A DNA stretch of 64,000 nt from Pogonophryne albipinna. Taxonomy: Eukaryota > Chordata > Actinopteri > Perciformes > Artedidraconidae. Shown one piece after another: positions 23,147 through 36,600 of the stretch (the first letter of the stretch is position 1; each line of letters opens with the position of its first letter). The translations under genes were made by a program, and so were the position numbers. The stretch is taken from contig CM053262.1 of assembly GCA_028583405.1 (NCBI GenBank), positions 22,320,521 through 22,384,520 on the forward strand, read 5' to 3'. The notes under the pieces were generated by a model. It was not told the DNA's origin. It was given only the letters and a program-made list of their open reading frames with translations, and searched no databases.

Positions 23147-24595
23147 GTGAGTAACGCTTTGTGTTTAGCACATTAATATCAAGTTGTTCTTTTTTAACAT
23201 CACGTAACATGTGAATATTAAGTGCGAACTGTGAGCTATTGGACGGAAGAGAGCTAGCTGCTAGCTGTTAGCACAACCATTTTGGAAGCTTCAACGTTTT
23301 TGTTTACAATATTTAACATTTAAATATTTGTTTTCTGTCACTGGGAATAAACATGTCGTAATTTAAGATTGTTTGCAGTATTGACTGTTAGCTGTTATAC
23401 AAATAGTGCATGTTGACATTAGTGGGTTAATAGTTTCATGTGAACTGTGTTTTGATCAGCTGTTCCTTGTTTTTGATTGACACCATTTGTGATGGATTAC
23501 ATTTTGACTGCTTTTAAATCATGTGTTGACTGCGTCACTGCGGTCTTCATGCCCTGGAGGAGATCTAGTTTAGGTCACTGGTGTTTATTATAAGTTAACT
23601 AGGTTGGTTTCAAAATGTTGCAATATTGTTAAATGTTGCTCTGCTTCAAAAACAGTAGCATTGCAGATTATGATCAATTCTATAGGTGTGCAACTAAATA
23701 ACTGATAATACTTTGCACAATTCAGACTTCTCCTTGAGTTGTTGTGAGTATTGCTTATTATTACAATGTCTACATCAACACATTCAATGTAACACGATAA
23801 GACTCTGGCTATTAATACACTGCATTCCCGTCAACATATTTGTATTAGTGTGAAATGTGAATACAGTAAAACTCAGCTGCACTGTTAGCTGTGAATGTAC
23901 ATACAGCAAACACCAGTGATAATCATAATCAAATACTGTTTGATCTCTTATCTCTTTGTCACACTACTACACCCAAAACACACCAGTCATTTCATAATTA
24001 CAACATGTCAGCACAGTGACAAAGCATTTCCTGAACAATACGCACCCTGTGTATTTCAAATTGTGAGAAGATTAAGCTTTTAATAAATCCAGACGTTGCT
24101 GACAGATTATTGGACGCTCTGCTGTTTTGCCAGCAATACACTGTCCTGCAGAGAGGATGTATCGGTGTGTGTATGCTGCTGACACACCACATATTAGTGT
24201 GAAGATATAACAAGTCTATTGTTTTTATTACAACAGGAGATAAAAACAAGTTGAGGCAGGGTGGGTGTTTCAGTCAATCTAGTATCAGCATGTTTGTGAC
24301 ATTTCACACATTGATACCCAAGTAGAGAGTGGAAACGAGGAAGCAATGCCATGCTCTACTTGTGATATGCAAAGCCAATACATCTCCCCATAGACTTCTC
24401 TCACCCCCTCCCCTCTTTCTCTCTCCTCCCCTTTCTGTTTCTCTCCGTCTTTCAGTCTCTCTACATTTGTTTGCCGGCACACTTCCTTTAAATATTCTGT
24501 ACAGCTGACTGCTTCTTAAAGAGAAGTTCATTCTCATCATGTTTCCTGCTTAGCTTTTTTGGTTTTATTCTTCATTTCAGGTAACTTAGGTGACA

Positions 24596-27500
24596 ATGGG
24601 GGTGAAAGACCGCCCTCAGTGTTACTTTGATGTGGAGCTCAACCGGGAGCCAGGTAAGAGAAAAGTATAATATGTAAACAGCCGATAACGGTAAAGTGAC
24701 ATCATTAAAAAATATGTTTTTACTGTATGTATGTTGTGGTTTTGTGGTAATAACAGTCAGCTTTGTGCAACTGATGTGAATTTAAAGACCAATTTAAAGG
24801 CCTCAGGTAAAAATAAACGGTCATATTTGGCCAAGGAGAGCTATGCTCCAATCAGGATGTAAGGGTAGTTCTCCATTTGCTCCTGGCTATAGAAAAGTGT
24901 GTACAAAGTCTGAGCTTCACCGCAGGATTCCTCTCACAATTGGAGGCCAATTAAAAGTGTGCAGCGTAGTAAAAAGGATGCTACTTGCAACTCTTAATTG
25001 CCTCCTAAGGCTATTAATGTGCCATCCCTCACATTTTGTGTAGCACCACGTTTACATTGACAAAGCCTCATATCATTAAGGTGTGCGTTAATATTTTTGC
25101 TCTTTTTGTGTGTGTTTTACAGTCGGACGCATTGTCTTTCAACTGTTTTCAGACGTTTGTCCCAAGACAAGCAAAAACTTTCTGTGTTTGTGCACTGGTG
25201 AGTAGAAACATTGCATAACTGAGTATTTGTGTTACAATAACAAAACTAAAACAAGATAACCCTGTAAGAGAACATGGAAGGAACAGTATGTCTTTGCATG
25301 GCTCAAAAGTTACTCATTCAATCGCTCCAAATCAGAGATATTTGGATTCACGGGCAAGTTCTCGATCGTGTTCTGGATTTTAATCATGTCTGTTCCTTGT
25401 CACATTTGACCTATTTCTGTCAGAAAAATAACGAGTAAACAGACAAATTGTCCTGTACTTATATATAATGTGCTGAAAGTGCCATGTCAGCAAAAAAACT
25501 AATAAAAAGATTTTGAACGAGTTGGAAAAACAGAGCCATTCTCTCAGATGTAATCAGAGGATTTAAAGGCAACTGTATGTCTGTTCCTTATTACATTTCA
25601 GATGTGTTTTCTTTCTGTCTCTCCCAGAAACATAATAAGTCGGCAAATATATAGGAATATAAACGGAAAGTTAGAGCAACAACATCATGGAGACACACCC
25701 CTCGTTGGTGTTGAGGAAAGGATGTGTGTGTGTAGTGTAACAGTGACAGATGGAGTCACAGGAAGCCGCTGTGTCTCCCGACTTTAGATATTTCATCCCG
25801 CCGAGCAGGACAGGCTGTACTGTAGTCGCCGCGCTCTGCCTAGAGCGAGCCATAAATCTGCAAACCGGCTGCAGATCCGTCCTCGCTCTCATTTTTCACC
25901 CCACCTGGCCGCGGGAATGCAACGCTGACAAGGGCAGATACGGCTCGTTAGTCTGTTCCTTTTCCTGGACACACACACGGTGATACACACACAACCCAGG
26001 TCTCTAATGTGTCCTTTTAGCAGGGGATAGGCTCATAAGAAACCAAACCCTTGGAACAACATTTCGAGAAGATTAGCAACCTAATCTGCCCATTCTAACA
26101 GCGAGCCCTCTGTACTCCAAACACACCCTGAAACACTTCTAGTGAAATCTCTGCACACGTCTCTTTTCACCCCAGGGAAGGGGAGATCCCGGGGGTTTTA
26201 GATCTGGGACGATGTATTCTGTTTTCACTCCAGAGGAAGGTTTTTAATGAGTCGTCACAGCAGGAGGCCAAACAAAGGCATCCACTTTATTGAAATCGAC
26301 TACATATTTGCATTTATTCCCTTCTTTAATTGATGTGGCAGCATGTATATAAAATCTAAATGCACAGGGTATACATAATAATAAGGCTTTATTTGTTTAG
26401 CGCTTTTCATACACAGCGATACACACAATAAGACACTAAAGAGAAACAGAAAAAAGAAACGGAAACAATCAATTAAATTCAGGTCAAAATAAATACTGAA
26501 GATATATTTTACAAGGAGGTGAAATAGGCAAAACATTTTGATAATAATAATAATAATTCAGAACAGATAACCCACACAGTAAGAAGGACATAAGTCAAAA
26601 AATAATAAAATACGCTAAATATTAAAAATATTTCAAATAATTAGATCAAATTGAATTCAAATATATCATTTATTTATAATAACAATATTAATAAAGATTA
26701 AAATAACTATGAAAGGGGGATGTCGCTGATTAAAAGAATATAATATATGTTTTCAGTTGTTTAAAAATGGCGACTGAGTTTTCCTCTCTGACATTTCCTG
26801 GCAGTGGCCGTTTCTCGATGTCGAGTAGAGCTGCTGCAGAGCCACTATTTCAAGCATACTACGTCATCAAGTGGCGCCGAAGGACTGTTTAAATGCCCAG
26901 CATTCGGCGCCACTCGATGACGTAGTGTACTTGAAATAGTGGCTCTGCAGCAGGTTTACTCGACATTGAGAAACGGCCAGAGTGTTCCGGAGTTTGTAGT
27001 GGATGTAAACGACACAGTATGCAAAGGAACCTCATTGAGTAGCCGCTCTGTCATGTTTTGTGTTGGACGAGAGCTCAGTTAACATGCGTGTGATTTCAGG
27101 TGAAAAGGGAACTGGTAAACTCACCGGGAAAAAGCTGTGCTTCAAAGGCTCCACCTTTCACAGAGTGGTAAAGAACTTTATGGTCCAGGGAGGCGACTTC
27201 ACCGAAGGTAATAATCTGTTTCATATACTCTGAAAGTGTGTTGTTTTACATTACATCCAATGGGAAGCAACACAGCTGTTCCTAGATGTTATTCGGTCTG
27301 ACTGAGAGGAAGTAAATACTCTCTAAGGCAGAGGTTCTCAATTGTTTTTCAGCCAAGGACCCCTTACCAGATAGAGAATACACCAAGGACCCCCTCATTC
27401 TGATTTGTGATTTTGGGCTATATAAATAAAAATGGACTTGATTTGACATGTATGTCCCTTGGAATAATCTGACGTAGCCTATTTGTTACACTTCTATAGT

Positions 27501-27635
27501 CTTAGTTATGTGAAAGAACAACACAAGAGAAATGTATTAGAAAGATATTAGATATGTATTAAAAATATTTGCACCATCTCAACACAGAATACCCATAAAG
27601 CAATCAATCAATTAGCTGCAAGTAACACTGTACCT

Positions 27636-27683
<48 letters not shown>

Positions 27684-30600
27684 CCCCCCCCCCCCCCAAG
27701 TGTTTCACTCTTAGTTAAATGATTTATAAAAGTCTAATCACAAAATAAATGCAGGCTATAAACAATTGAACACATGCCTGCATTGCAACATATATCAAGT
27801 AAATTGCAAAACAACTGCAACTGCATTGCTACAATCCCAAACCACTACTTGTAATGGCAGCCAGCTCTGGACACTATTGGAGTGATGCAAGGCAGTCCAT
27901 GAAGCTGATTGCTTCTCTCTGCAAGTGAAGACACGTAAGGTGTGGCCCTTAGTGTGGGTGGGACCTTGGACATGCTGCGTGATGTTAAAGCACTCCAATA
28001 GTGACAGAAACTCAGCGGCAAAGGTGCTGGAGTCCACGTGGATGTTAAAATCACCTAGCAGTAGTGTGGATGGGGACATGGAGCAGATTGAGGTGAGAAG
28101 CTCAGACAACTCAGACATGAATGAGGTGGAAGGTTTGGGGGGGCGGTAAATGAGGACGACCTGCTGCTTTGAGGGGGCAGCCACTGAGAAGGCAATGCAC
28201 TCAAGTGAGATTTTATTCGTCACAAGCAGCTGTTTGACAGGGATATCTGCTCTGCCCACCACCACGACCAAAGGAGCGGGGCTGTTGGAGATAAGCATAA
28301 CCTGGGGGGGGGTGGCTAGGTTGAGTGTGAGGAAGTCCTGTTGGTTTTGCCATGTCTCAGTGAGGCAGAGAAAATCCAATTTCCTATCAATGATGATTTC
28401 ATTAATAAGTGATGCTTTGTTGTTAAGGGAGCGGGTATTTAAAAACATGAATGTGGGGGAGTTGTTATATGTTGCAATGGCTGGTAAAACAGTGATGCCA
28501 TCAACACAGGCCAAGGGCTTCAGGTTAACACTGCACACGTGTGGTTTGTTGTGATGACGTAAGTGGGCGGTGACGGGGCGCCGGGACCACACAGTTGGGA
28601 TAGTGTCAGCTGAGCCGGTGTAAACAAACCCACGTTTGGAACCTCTATGGACATACCTGGGTCTGCCAACTCGTAACAGCCCGAGGTATTCAATGACTGA
28701 CAGACATAGAGGGGGTGTAGTGAAATGGTTGATCCTAAAAAGTTGCGAGGCGGAGTAACGAAGCATCACGATGGTATGATGGTAACGTTAGCACAGCGTT
28801 AGCTGTGGTCGCGGATCGGCCGGGAGAATGCGCTATCAGCCAAGAGTACAGATGAACCAGGACAGGAAGCGACTCAAGGACGGACAGCACTGAGGAGAGA
28901 TGGTGGAAGTTGAAGAAGTTTGCCGCAGAGGAGCACCGGTGGTGGCCAGAGCAGGCTAGCCTGAGCAGGTAGAACTAGGCTAGCTTCTGATCGCCGTCAG
29001 ACTGGCTGGGTGGAGAGGACCATTGTTGTGTCTTTTGTGGCAGAACAAAATCAAACAGCAGCTAAGCAGGTGATACAGTGAAGCAGGATCGGGACTCAAA
29101 ACGGGAAAATGAGACGGAGAATCGGGCTTCTCGTCAGATCGAGCCACTAACGTTAGCGATACCGTTAGCCCTGAAGCAGGAGCAGGTGAGCAACATTAGC
29201 AGGTGTAGCAGGGTGGACAGGTCGGAAGCGGAGCATCCATAAAAAGTTGCGATCGGGTGTTACAAAAGTGTCCAGAACAGCGTGTGTGCAAGCCACTGAA
29301 CGTATGGAAACTGAGGTAGAAACGTTGGTCCAAAACTCGGCAGATACATTTTCGGACAGAGAAGCGGCGAACAGACAATGCCAGCGTCCTCTCTCTCCAA
29401 AAGTGTTGAGTCACAAATAAATAAATAAATAAAAAATCTAATGAATCTGAAAACTTTTCACGGACCCCCTGGCAGAGTGCCACGGACCCCCGGGGGGTCG
29501 CGGACCCCACTTTGAGAACCACTGCTCTAAGGTACAAAAGGATTTTCAATAATGCTGATACTTTGCTTAGTTTGACAGCAATTACATTCTGATATAGATA
29601 TACGCTTCCAACTGTGTTCATATTAGCAGCCATTATTCACTTGTGTTGAGACAGCACTTTCCTTTTAATGCTGTGCAATTATCTTCAATATTTTATTATG
29701 TTGGTTTCCAGGTAATGGAAGAGGAGGGGAGTCGATATACGGCGGCTACTTTGAAGGTAATGTGAATATTATTGAATACACAGTCTCATAAATGTTCATC
29801 TAAATACAACCGAGCTAATTCTGCATGACCACAATGCTGCATGTTGTGATGATAATGTCATTTTCCTACGTTTGACTCCTTTGACCTTCACTTTTGTATC
29901 GTGCTGTCTTCTATTGAGTAGTGGGCTTTATCAGATGAGCATGGAGAGTAGGTTTTCCCTCTCTCTACGATCTACCTGCCTAAAATTTTCAACATATTCT
30001 TTTATTTATAGAGTGGTCTTTTGCAAAATGAGAAGGTAAGAGATGTACACAGCTCAGTAACACCATGTCCACACTGCCCCCCCCCCCCCCCCCCCACCAC
30101 CACCACCACCACCGTCCTCTGTGCAGATGCATTGAACTGCAGGAGGTTTCACTCAGACAGCCTCCTGTTAGACATCATGCCCCCCCGACGCAGGGTGCTA
30201 AAGTTGTAGCTCTGCACCGTGGACACATGTAGACACAATTAATACTTGGAACACAAACAAAAACTGGAAGCATTTTAAATAACCTTTATATTTGCAATTA
30301 GCTTAATGACTTGGAGCTTTTCTCATTATATTTGAGTCTGTTAAATCAGAATCTCAAAGCTTTTATTCCTCCCACAGCGGGGAAATGTACAACTTTATAG
30401 CAGCAAGGTACAAGGTAAAAAATAATTCAAACGTACTCACAAAATGGGCATGAAAATAGCATAATAAGGCCATTTATAGAATATTAACATGTAAGTACAC
30501 CATGTACAACAGTATTGTTTTAAGCGAGTGAACATATTAAAAGATTAAGGTTAAAAATGGTATATTAATTGTGAAGAAGGAAGAGTAGAAAGGATGGATA

Positions 30601-33600
30601 ATCTATCTCAAGCAACTCCAAGCAATTGACCTCCCATTTAACTGGATTGAACCCAGCTTAATATTCTTTAACACCAGCTCAGAACATACGTTTTATATAT
30701 CTTAAGCTTCAGAGAAAGACTAGATACTTAACAAAACAACAAATCCCGTTCTGGAAGGACTGGTTGGTGAGGTTTGATGGTTTACAGCCCTGTTCTCCCC
30801 TGAATATTTCCGCTGTTCTTTACCGGAGAACACACTGTGAGACGGCGCTGTTTCTTCTCTGCTCCCCACAGATGAGAACTTCCTTCTCAAACACGACAAA
30901 GCGTACCTGCTGTCGATGGCCAACCGCGGGAAGGACACCAACGGCTCTCAGTTCTTCATGTGAGTTACACTTTGAAACCCCTCTGCACCTTTTTAATACC
31001 ATTTAACACGTCACTGTCATGATCTATTCATCTCTGTCCCTTTTGAGACTGTAAACTAGAATTTGCCATTGAGTGACAAATTCTACTTTGTGCAGCTAGA
31101 TTTTCAAAGTGCACAGAAACATGGATTCATTAATTCTTTTACCTACAAATGTGTTACATTTTTTCTCTTGCCGTTTTTGTGTAAAATTTACAGAATCTCT
31201 AGCATCCTGCTCTTCCAAGGTAATGTGTCTCCAAGGCTGTGTTTCTCTCTCTCCTGACTGTATTCATCTTTAAGTATTCTGCAGAGTACTGTGTTTATTA
31301 TGTTTGGAACAACATTCATAAGTGGCTTGAGGTTATTGTAGACTTCACTAAAACACCCGTAAGATGGAAATGAATAAAGGAGGAAATGTCTACAGACTGT
31401 CTTCCTCTGTATGATCCATACATGGTCATATTTGCATTATTAAACAAATGTAAAAATCTGCACCTATTCTTCTGTAGCACCCACACTTTGTTGAAGTTTC
31501 TTGTTTATTCTCATTCCTCTCCTTCTTTTCTCCTACTTCCATGTCCTCGTCCACGGTTGACCTTCCTCGGCTTCTTTGCTGAATTTCGGACAAACAGCAC
31601 AACCAAGATGGCGCCTCATCTCGACGGGTAACATTTAGCGTCACTTTGGAATCTATATAAGGCATTACAATGGCCTTAAGAGCCCTTTCAAACTTGGGTT
31701 TCTTGATGCTGTTCTGTTATTGTGACCAATCAATCAATCAATGTTTATTTATATAGCCCAATATCACAAATGTTACATTTGTCTCAGGGGACTTCACAGT
31801 TTGTACAGAATATCAGTATGACAATACGACACCCTCTGTCCTTAGACCCTCACATCGTACAAGGAAACACTTCCGGAGAAAACCCACTGTTTAAAGGGAA
31901 CATGGGAGAAACCTCAGGGAGAGCAACAGAGGAGGGATCCCTCTCCCAGGACGGACAGACGTGCAATAGATGCCGTGTGTAAATCGAAGAGATAATACAT
32001 TTTACAGCTTAGGTAGACCAAATGTTTGGAAATGCATGTGTCTGTAATAAGAAGATGAATCCACGAGGATGTCAACAATCCTGTGGGAGCCATCAGGGAA
32101 GTAGTGTGATGAGTCAGGCAGGACCGCAGAGACAGGTTCAGCGTAGATAGACACCAAAAACACATTTGGGGGAAGCTGGGTTATTGGGAACATGAGAGTA
32201 CACAGGTACAGAGAGAAGGAAGAAGTAAGATGTCCCCGACAGTCTAAGCCTATATCAGCTAAACTGGGGGCTGACTCTAATCAGCCCTAACTATAAGCTT
32301 TATCAAAAAGGAAGGTCTTAAGCGCACTCTTAAAAATGGATAGGGATCAATGGATCAATCAAAGATGTTTTGGTGTGTAGAATAGTCTGGTTTTGTATGC
32401 TAACTTCATTAAAGACACTTACATCATATAACAATCCAGCTGCTGTAACATGCGTTGATGTTGCGTTGCAGAGTCCACGTCGTCTTTGGCTCGATCATCT
32501 CTGGTTTTGAGGTGATAAAGAAGGTGGAGGGGCTGAAGACCGATTCTTCCAGCAGACCCTACGCTGACGTGAGAGTGATGGACTGCGGACAGCTCTTCAC
32601 CAAGTCCGCTAACGACAGTGAGATCACTCAGATTTACTTGAAGCTTTTACGGTTGGCCTCGACTGAGAGTGTGGTCTGTGAGTCTGTATATCAAGTTCTA
32701 TTGGGAGATCCTAACCAATTCTATGTTAAATCAGACATCCAGTTCAAAGGCCCGAGGGGTTACTTACAAAACAAAAACATCTCTAGTTTTGAATAGCTTA
32801 AATAGATGTTATTAATAACTTATCATTGATGCATACATGAGCTTAATACCACTTTGTTTGCCTTTGTTGTTGGGATTAAAGTGTGTTGCTTGTATCTGGG
32901 TCATACGTCGTTTTGTAAGAGGTTGTCATTTGGATGCTGGCATTCCCCCCCCCCCCCCCCCCACACTGGCATTAGTTACAGGGACTGTAACCTGATCTCC
33001 TGTTTAATGAGGATCCGCGACGTGATCTCTGTGAAGTTCAGCTGGCATCGTCCCACCTGACTCTGCCAGCTTTCATTTTCCCCCGACATACCGAGAGCAA
33101 TCAAACAAAGCCTCAGTTGTTGTAGCGCTACACCACCCTGAAAGTGACTCCTGGCTTCTGACCTTTCTTTCTTTCTGTTTTCTTGCTCCAGTTCTCGAGG
33201 GAAAGAGGAAGAGAAGCTCCCACTCTGCCGACTCGTCCTTCTCTTCCCACGACTCGTCCTCTCAGTACTCCTCATCTGAAAATGAATCGGATGAAAAGCA
33301 CAAACATCACAAGCACAAGAGACATGCAAAGAGTAAATGCTCCAAAAGGAGAAGAAGGGAATCAAAGCAGAAGGAGAGCGTTGAAGTTCTTCCCTCCAAT
33401 CAGAGGTACCTTACAAATCACCAGAGGAGAAGCCACCCATGGACACGATTCACTGCTGGGTCGGTTCTTTGCATAACACATTACTGTTTTGCATGTGTGG
33501 CTGTAGCTCTCCCAGTCCTGTGGAGGTGCTGGAGGTGCTGAAGGTGGAGGTGGAGCAGAGCGGGAGGAGAGAGAAGCTCACAGTGCGACCGGAGGAGATC

Positions 33601-36600
33601 CCCCCTGTGCCGGAGAACCGCTTCCTGCTGCGACGGGACGTGCCACCTCAGGAAGTGAAGGCGGAGATGTAGGTTTTATTGGATATATGTCATCTTATAC
33701 ATCTTAACAGTGACGACCTACATATTAAGTGTCTGTGTTGACTTTGAAACTTGATATTCGCAGTGTGGAAACAGAAGAAACGTGTCCTTTAACTGACCCG
33801 AAACCATCAGTCTCCAAGTCTGGACGGAAGATTAAAGGCAGAGGAACAATGGTAAGCTCACATCTACATATTTTGTCTGCTTGTCATTTTAACCTGAACA
33901 ACTAGTTCCAACGTTCGGTTAGGGTTTGGTTACACAAACAAAAGCGCTACCATTGCTATAAATAATTGACCCACATCTGCCCTATTGTGCTTTTTGTAGT
34001 TTTTGTAGTCCTAAATCTTTAAGCACAGCCTCGGTGAGCGTTAAGAGTTTTCACTTATTTTTATCAATGCAATAGGAAGTATCACACCAACAGAAATGTA
34101 GTAGTCGTTACCAATACCAGTAAAAAAACAAAGCAATGTAGGCCTGCTTTAACTTCCTTACAAGTACCACCACAGTGTTTGCATCGACTTGTCACCAAAC
34201 TATGGGTTATTGTGACATCCCACGTATCCGTATATTTTCCTTTTTTGCAGAGATATCACACCCCGACGATGTCTAAGTCTCGCTCTGCGTCAGTGGAGGA
34301 AGGTGGCAGCAGTGAGACTCCGCCACACTGGAAAGAGGAGATGAAGAGAACCAAAGTGTACCAACCTCCGAACATCGAGAGGTGGAGCAAAGGAGACAAG
34401 TAGGACTTAAACTGTTTACCGTTTACTTCAAACATCAGATTTTTCTCTATTTTCCTTCATGCATCTCTTGACTTAACAGATTGAATGACCATTCCTCAAG
34501 CAGATGGGAGAACAGGAGTGACTCTGCGTGGTCCCGGTCTGCAGATCACTCCTCGGATCGCGGCTCAGAGAGATCGAGCCTGCAGCGCCAACCGAAGAAA
34601 GAGAAGAAGAAATCCAAACACAAGAAGAAGTCCAAGAAAGGGAAACGCGGGAAGAAGAAGAGCTCAAAGAACAAACCTCCAGAGCCTCTCCCTACCGTGA
34701 GTGAAACGCCGGCGTCTTCAGAGAGGAAATCCAAGAGATCCCGGTCGTCTTCAAACCAGCGGGACTCCTCAACTCAGAGGAAGCTACGGTCCTCGCTTTC
34801 ATTTAGAGACTCAAGATCCTACTCTAGATCGTCCTACAGCCAGTCCAGATCCAGAGGAAGGTCTTACTCGAGATCCAGAAGCCTTTCGAGGTCTTTGTCT
34901 AGATCCAGATCTCGTTCCTATTCTCGATCCAGGTCAAGATCCAGGTACAGATCTAGGTCCTCGTCCAGGAAGAATAGTTTATCCCCGAGAAAGATGAAAG
35001 GTAGTAAGCCCAAAGCGACTGCTATGATGCCCGAGAAGCTTCCAGACAGCAAAGCCCCGCCTCTTCCCAGACTACCAAGTGTCCCGGCTTCAGAAAGTAC
35101 CCCTGTGATCCCGATGAGCGACAGCCCCCCGCCGTCACGCTGGAAACCAGGTCAGAAGCCCTGGAAGCCGTCTTACGTGCAGGAGGTTAAAGCAAAAGCA
35201 GCTCTCGGCTCTTCGTCTGGACCAACTGTAGCCAGTGTTACAGAAAAAGCTCAGACTGCCGTTACACCAAAGTGTCTGTTGGTTGACTCTGAAATCCACA
35301 AACGCAGCAGGTCTTACAGTCGCTCCAGGAGCAGGAGTTACAGCAGGTCCTCCTCCTACAGCGGATCGGACTCTGAAACCTCCATAAAAGCACAAAGCAA
35401 CAAAAGAAACTCACTGGACAAGGAATGGAAAGAGTATTACAGCTCCCTGAAGAGGGTCAACAGCGTAGATAATTACATTTCACTCGCGAGTAGTCAAGAT
35501 GCCAAATCAGGGTCGAATAGTCTGGATGTCTCAAAGAGATCACAGGATCAAGAGGGGAAGCAGTTCAGCTCAATGCCTGCTGAGAGCTTTAACAGCAGGT
35601 CTGAATGGGACAGTGACACTGAGAGAGAGAGCAACAGCGGGGCTCGGTCAAAAAAGCAGAAACGAGCAGTTCAGGCCAGAGAAGTTCTCGATAAGAAGTC
35701 GTCCGCGTGGAATTCGGAAAGTGATTCGGATCATGTGCCCGCCAGGAATTTGGCTATATCTGAGAAAGAGGAAGGGGAAGCTAGTTCAGAATCAGAGTTT
35801 GAGACCTCCAGGAAAGCTTCTGAAGAAGTGTCTGCGCCAAAGATCACCAAGGCTGCTGCCAAAGGTCCTGAGGAGGTCGCAGAGAAACACAAGAGCAAGA
35901 AGAAATCCAAGCGTAAGCGAAAACACAAGCGGCGGCGCGAGAGCAGAAAGGAAAAAGGAAAGAGATCCAAGAGGAAACACCAGAAGCTCAAAGAGACTTT
36001 CCACTGGCAGCCTCCTCTGGAGTTCGGAGAGGAGGAGGAAGAGGAGGATGAGACCAAACGAGAGAAACAAAGTCCTGGGAGAGTTCTCAAAGAAAAGCTT
36101 GTTGTGGAAAAAATAACCTCGAACCCTAAAGAGGAAAAGATTAGGGTTCAACAGAGAGCGAAGGAATGTATCAACAAGAACTCAAAACACATTGAGTCTC
36201 TTCTTCAGCCGTCCAACAGGAACGGGGCTGATGTACCCATCGTCAAACAGCAGGAGTCTTTAGACGATATGGACATCTGTACGCCAGAGCATGACGCTGA
36301 GATTGTACAACCAACAGATCTTTCTAATAATGCACCTGAATTAATCTTAAAACCTACCTCAACAATTTCAGATAATGCTTTACCTCAAAGCAAAGACCCT
36401 TCTGTGCCCTCCTCTGCTGGACTGCAAGATGAAACCCCCGGAAAACCTCCCGTCATTAACTTCAAATGGAGGCCTTTGAAAGGAACGTCAGCCCCACAGA
36501 ACGTCCACATGGCGCCCGTCAGCGTAGTGAACGTCCAGGAGGTCCAGAGTGCCTCGGCGCAGGGAGTGAAGATGGAGATAAAGAGCCAGAGCCGGGTGCG

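Noticed and set aside
22587..24580. SS18L2 gene between sec22c and nktr
   Set aside because: Expected from mammalian synteny, but no SNH-domain-like coding exon could be read on either strand.
28150..28554. 134-codon + strand frame
   Set aside because: Antisense shadow of the LINE endonuclease frame on the minus strand.
35499..36116. 205-codon frame inside nktr exon 12
   Set aside because: Other-frame shadow of the RS/Lys-rich coding sequence.
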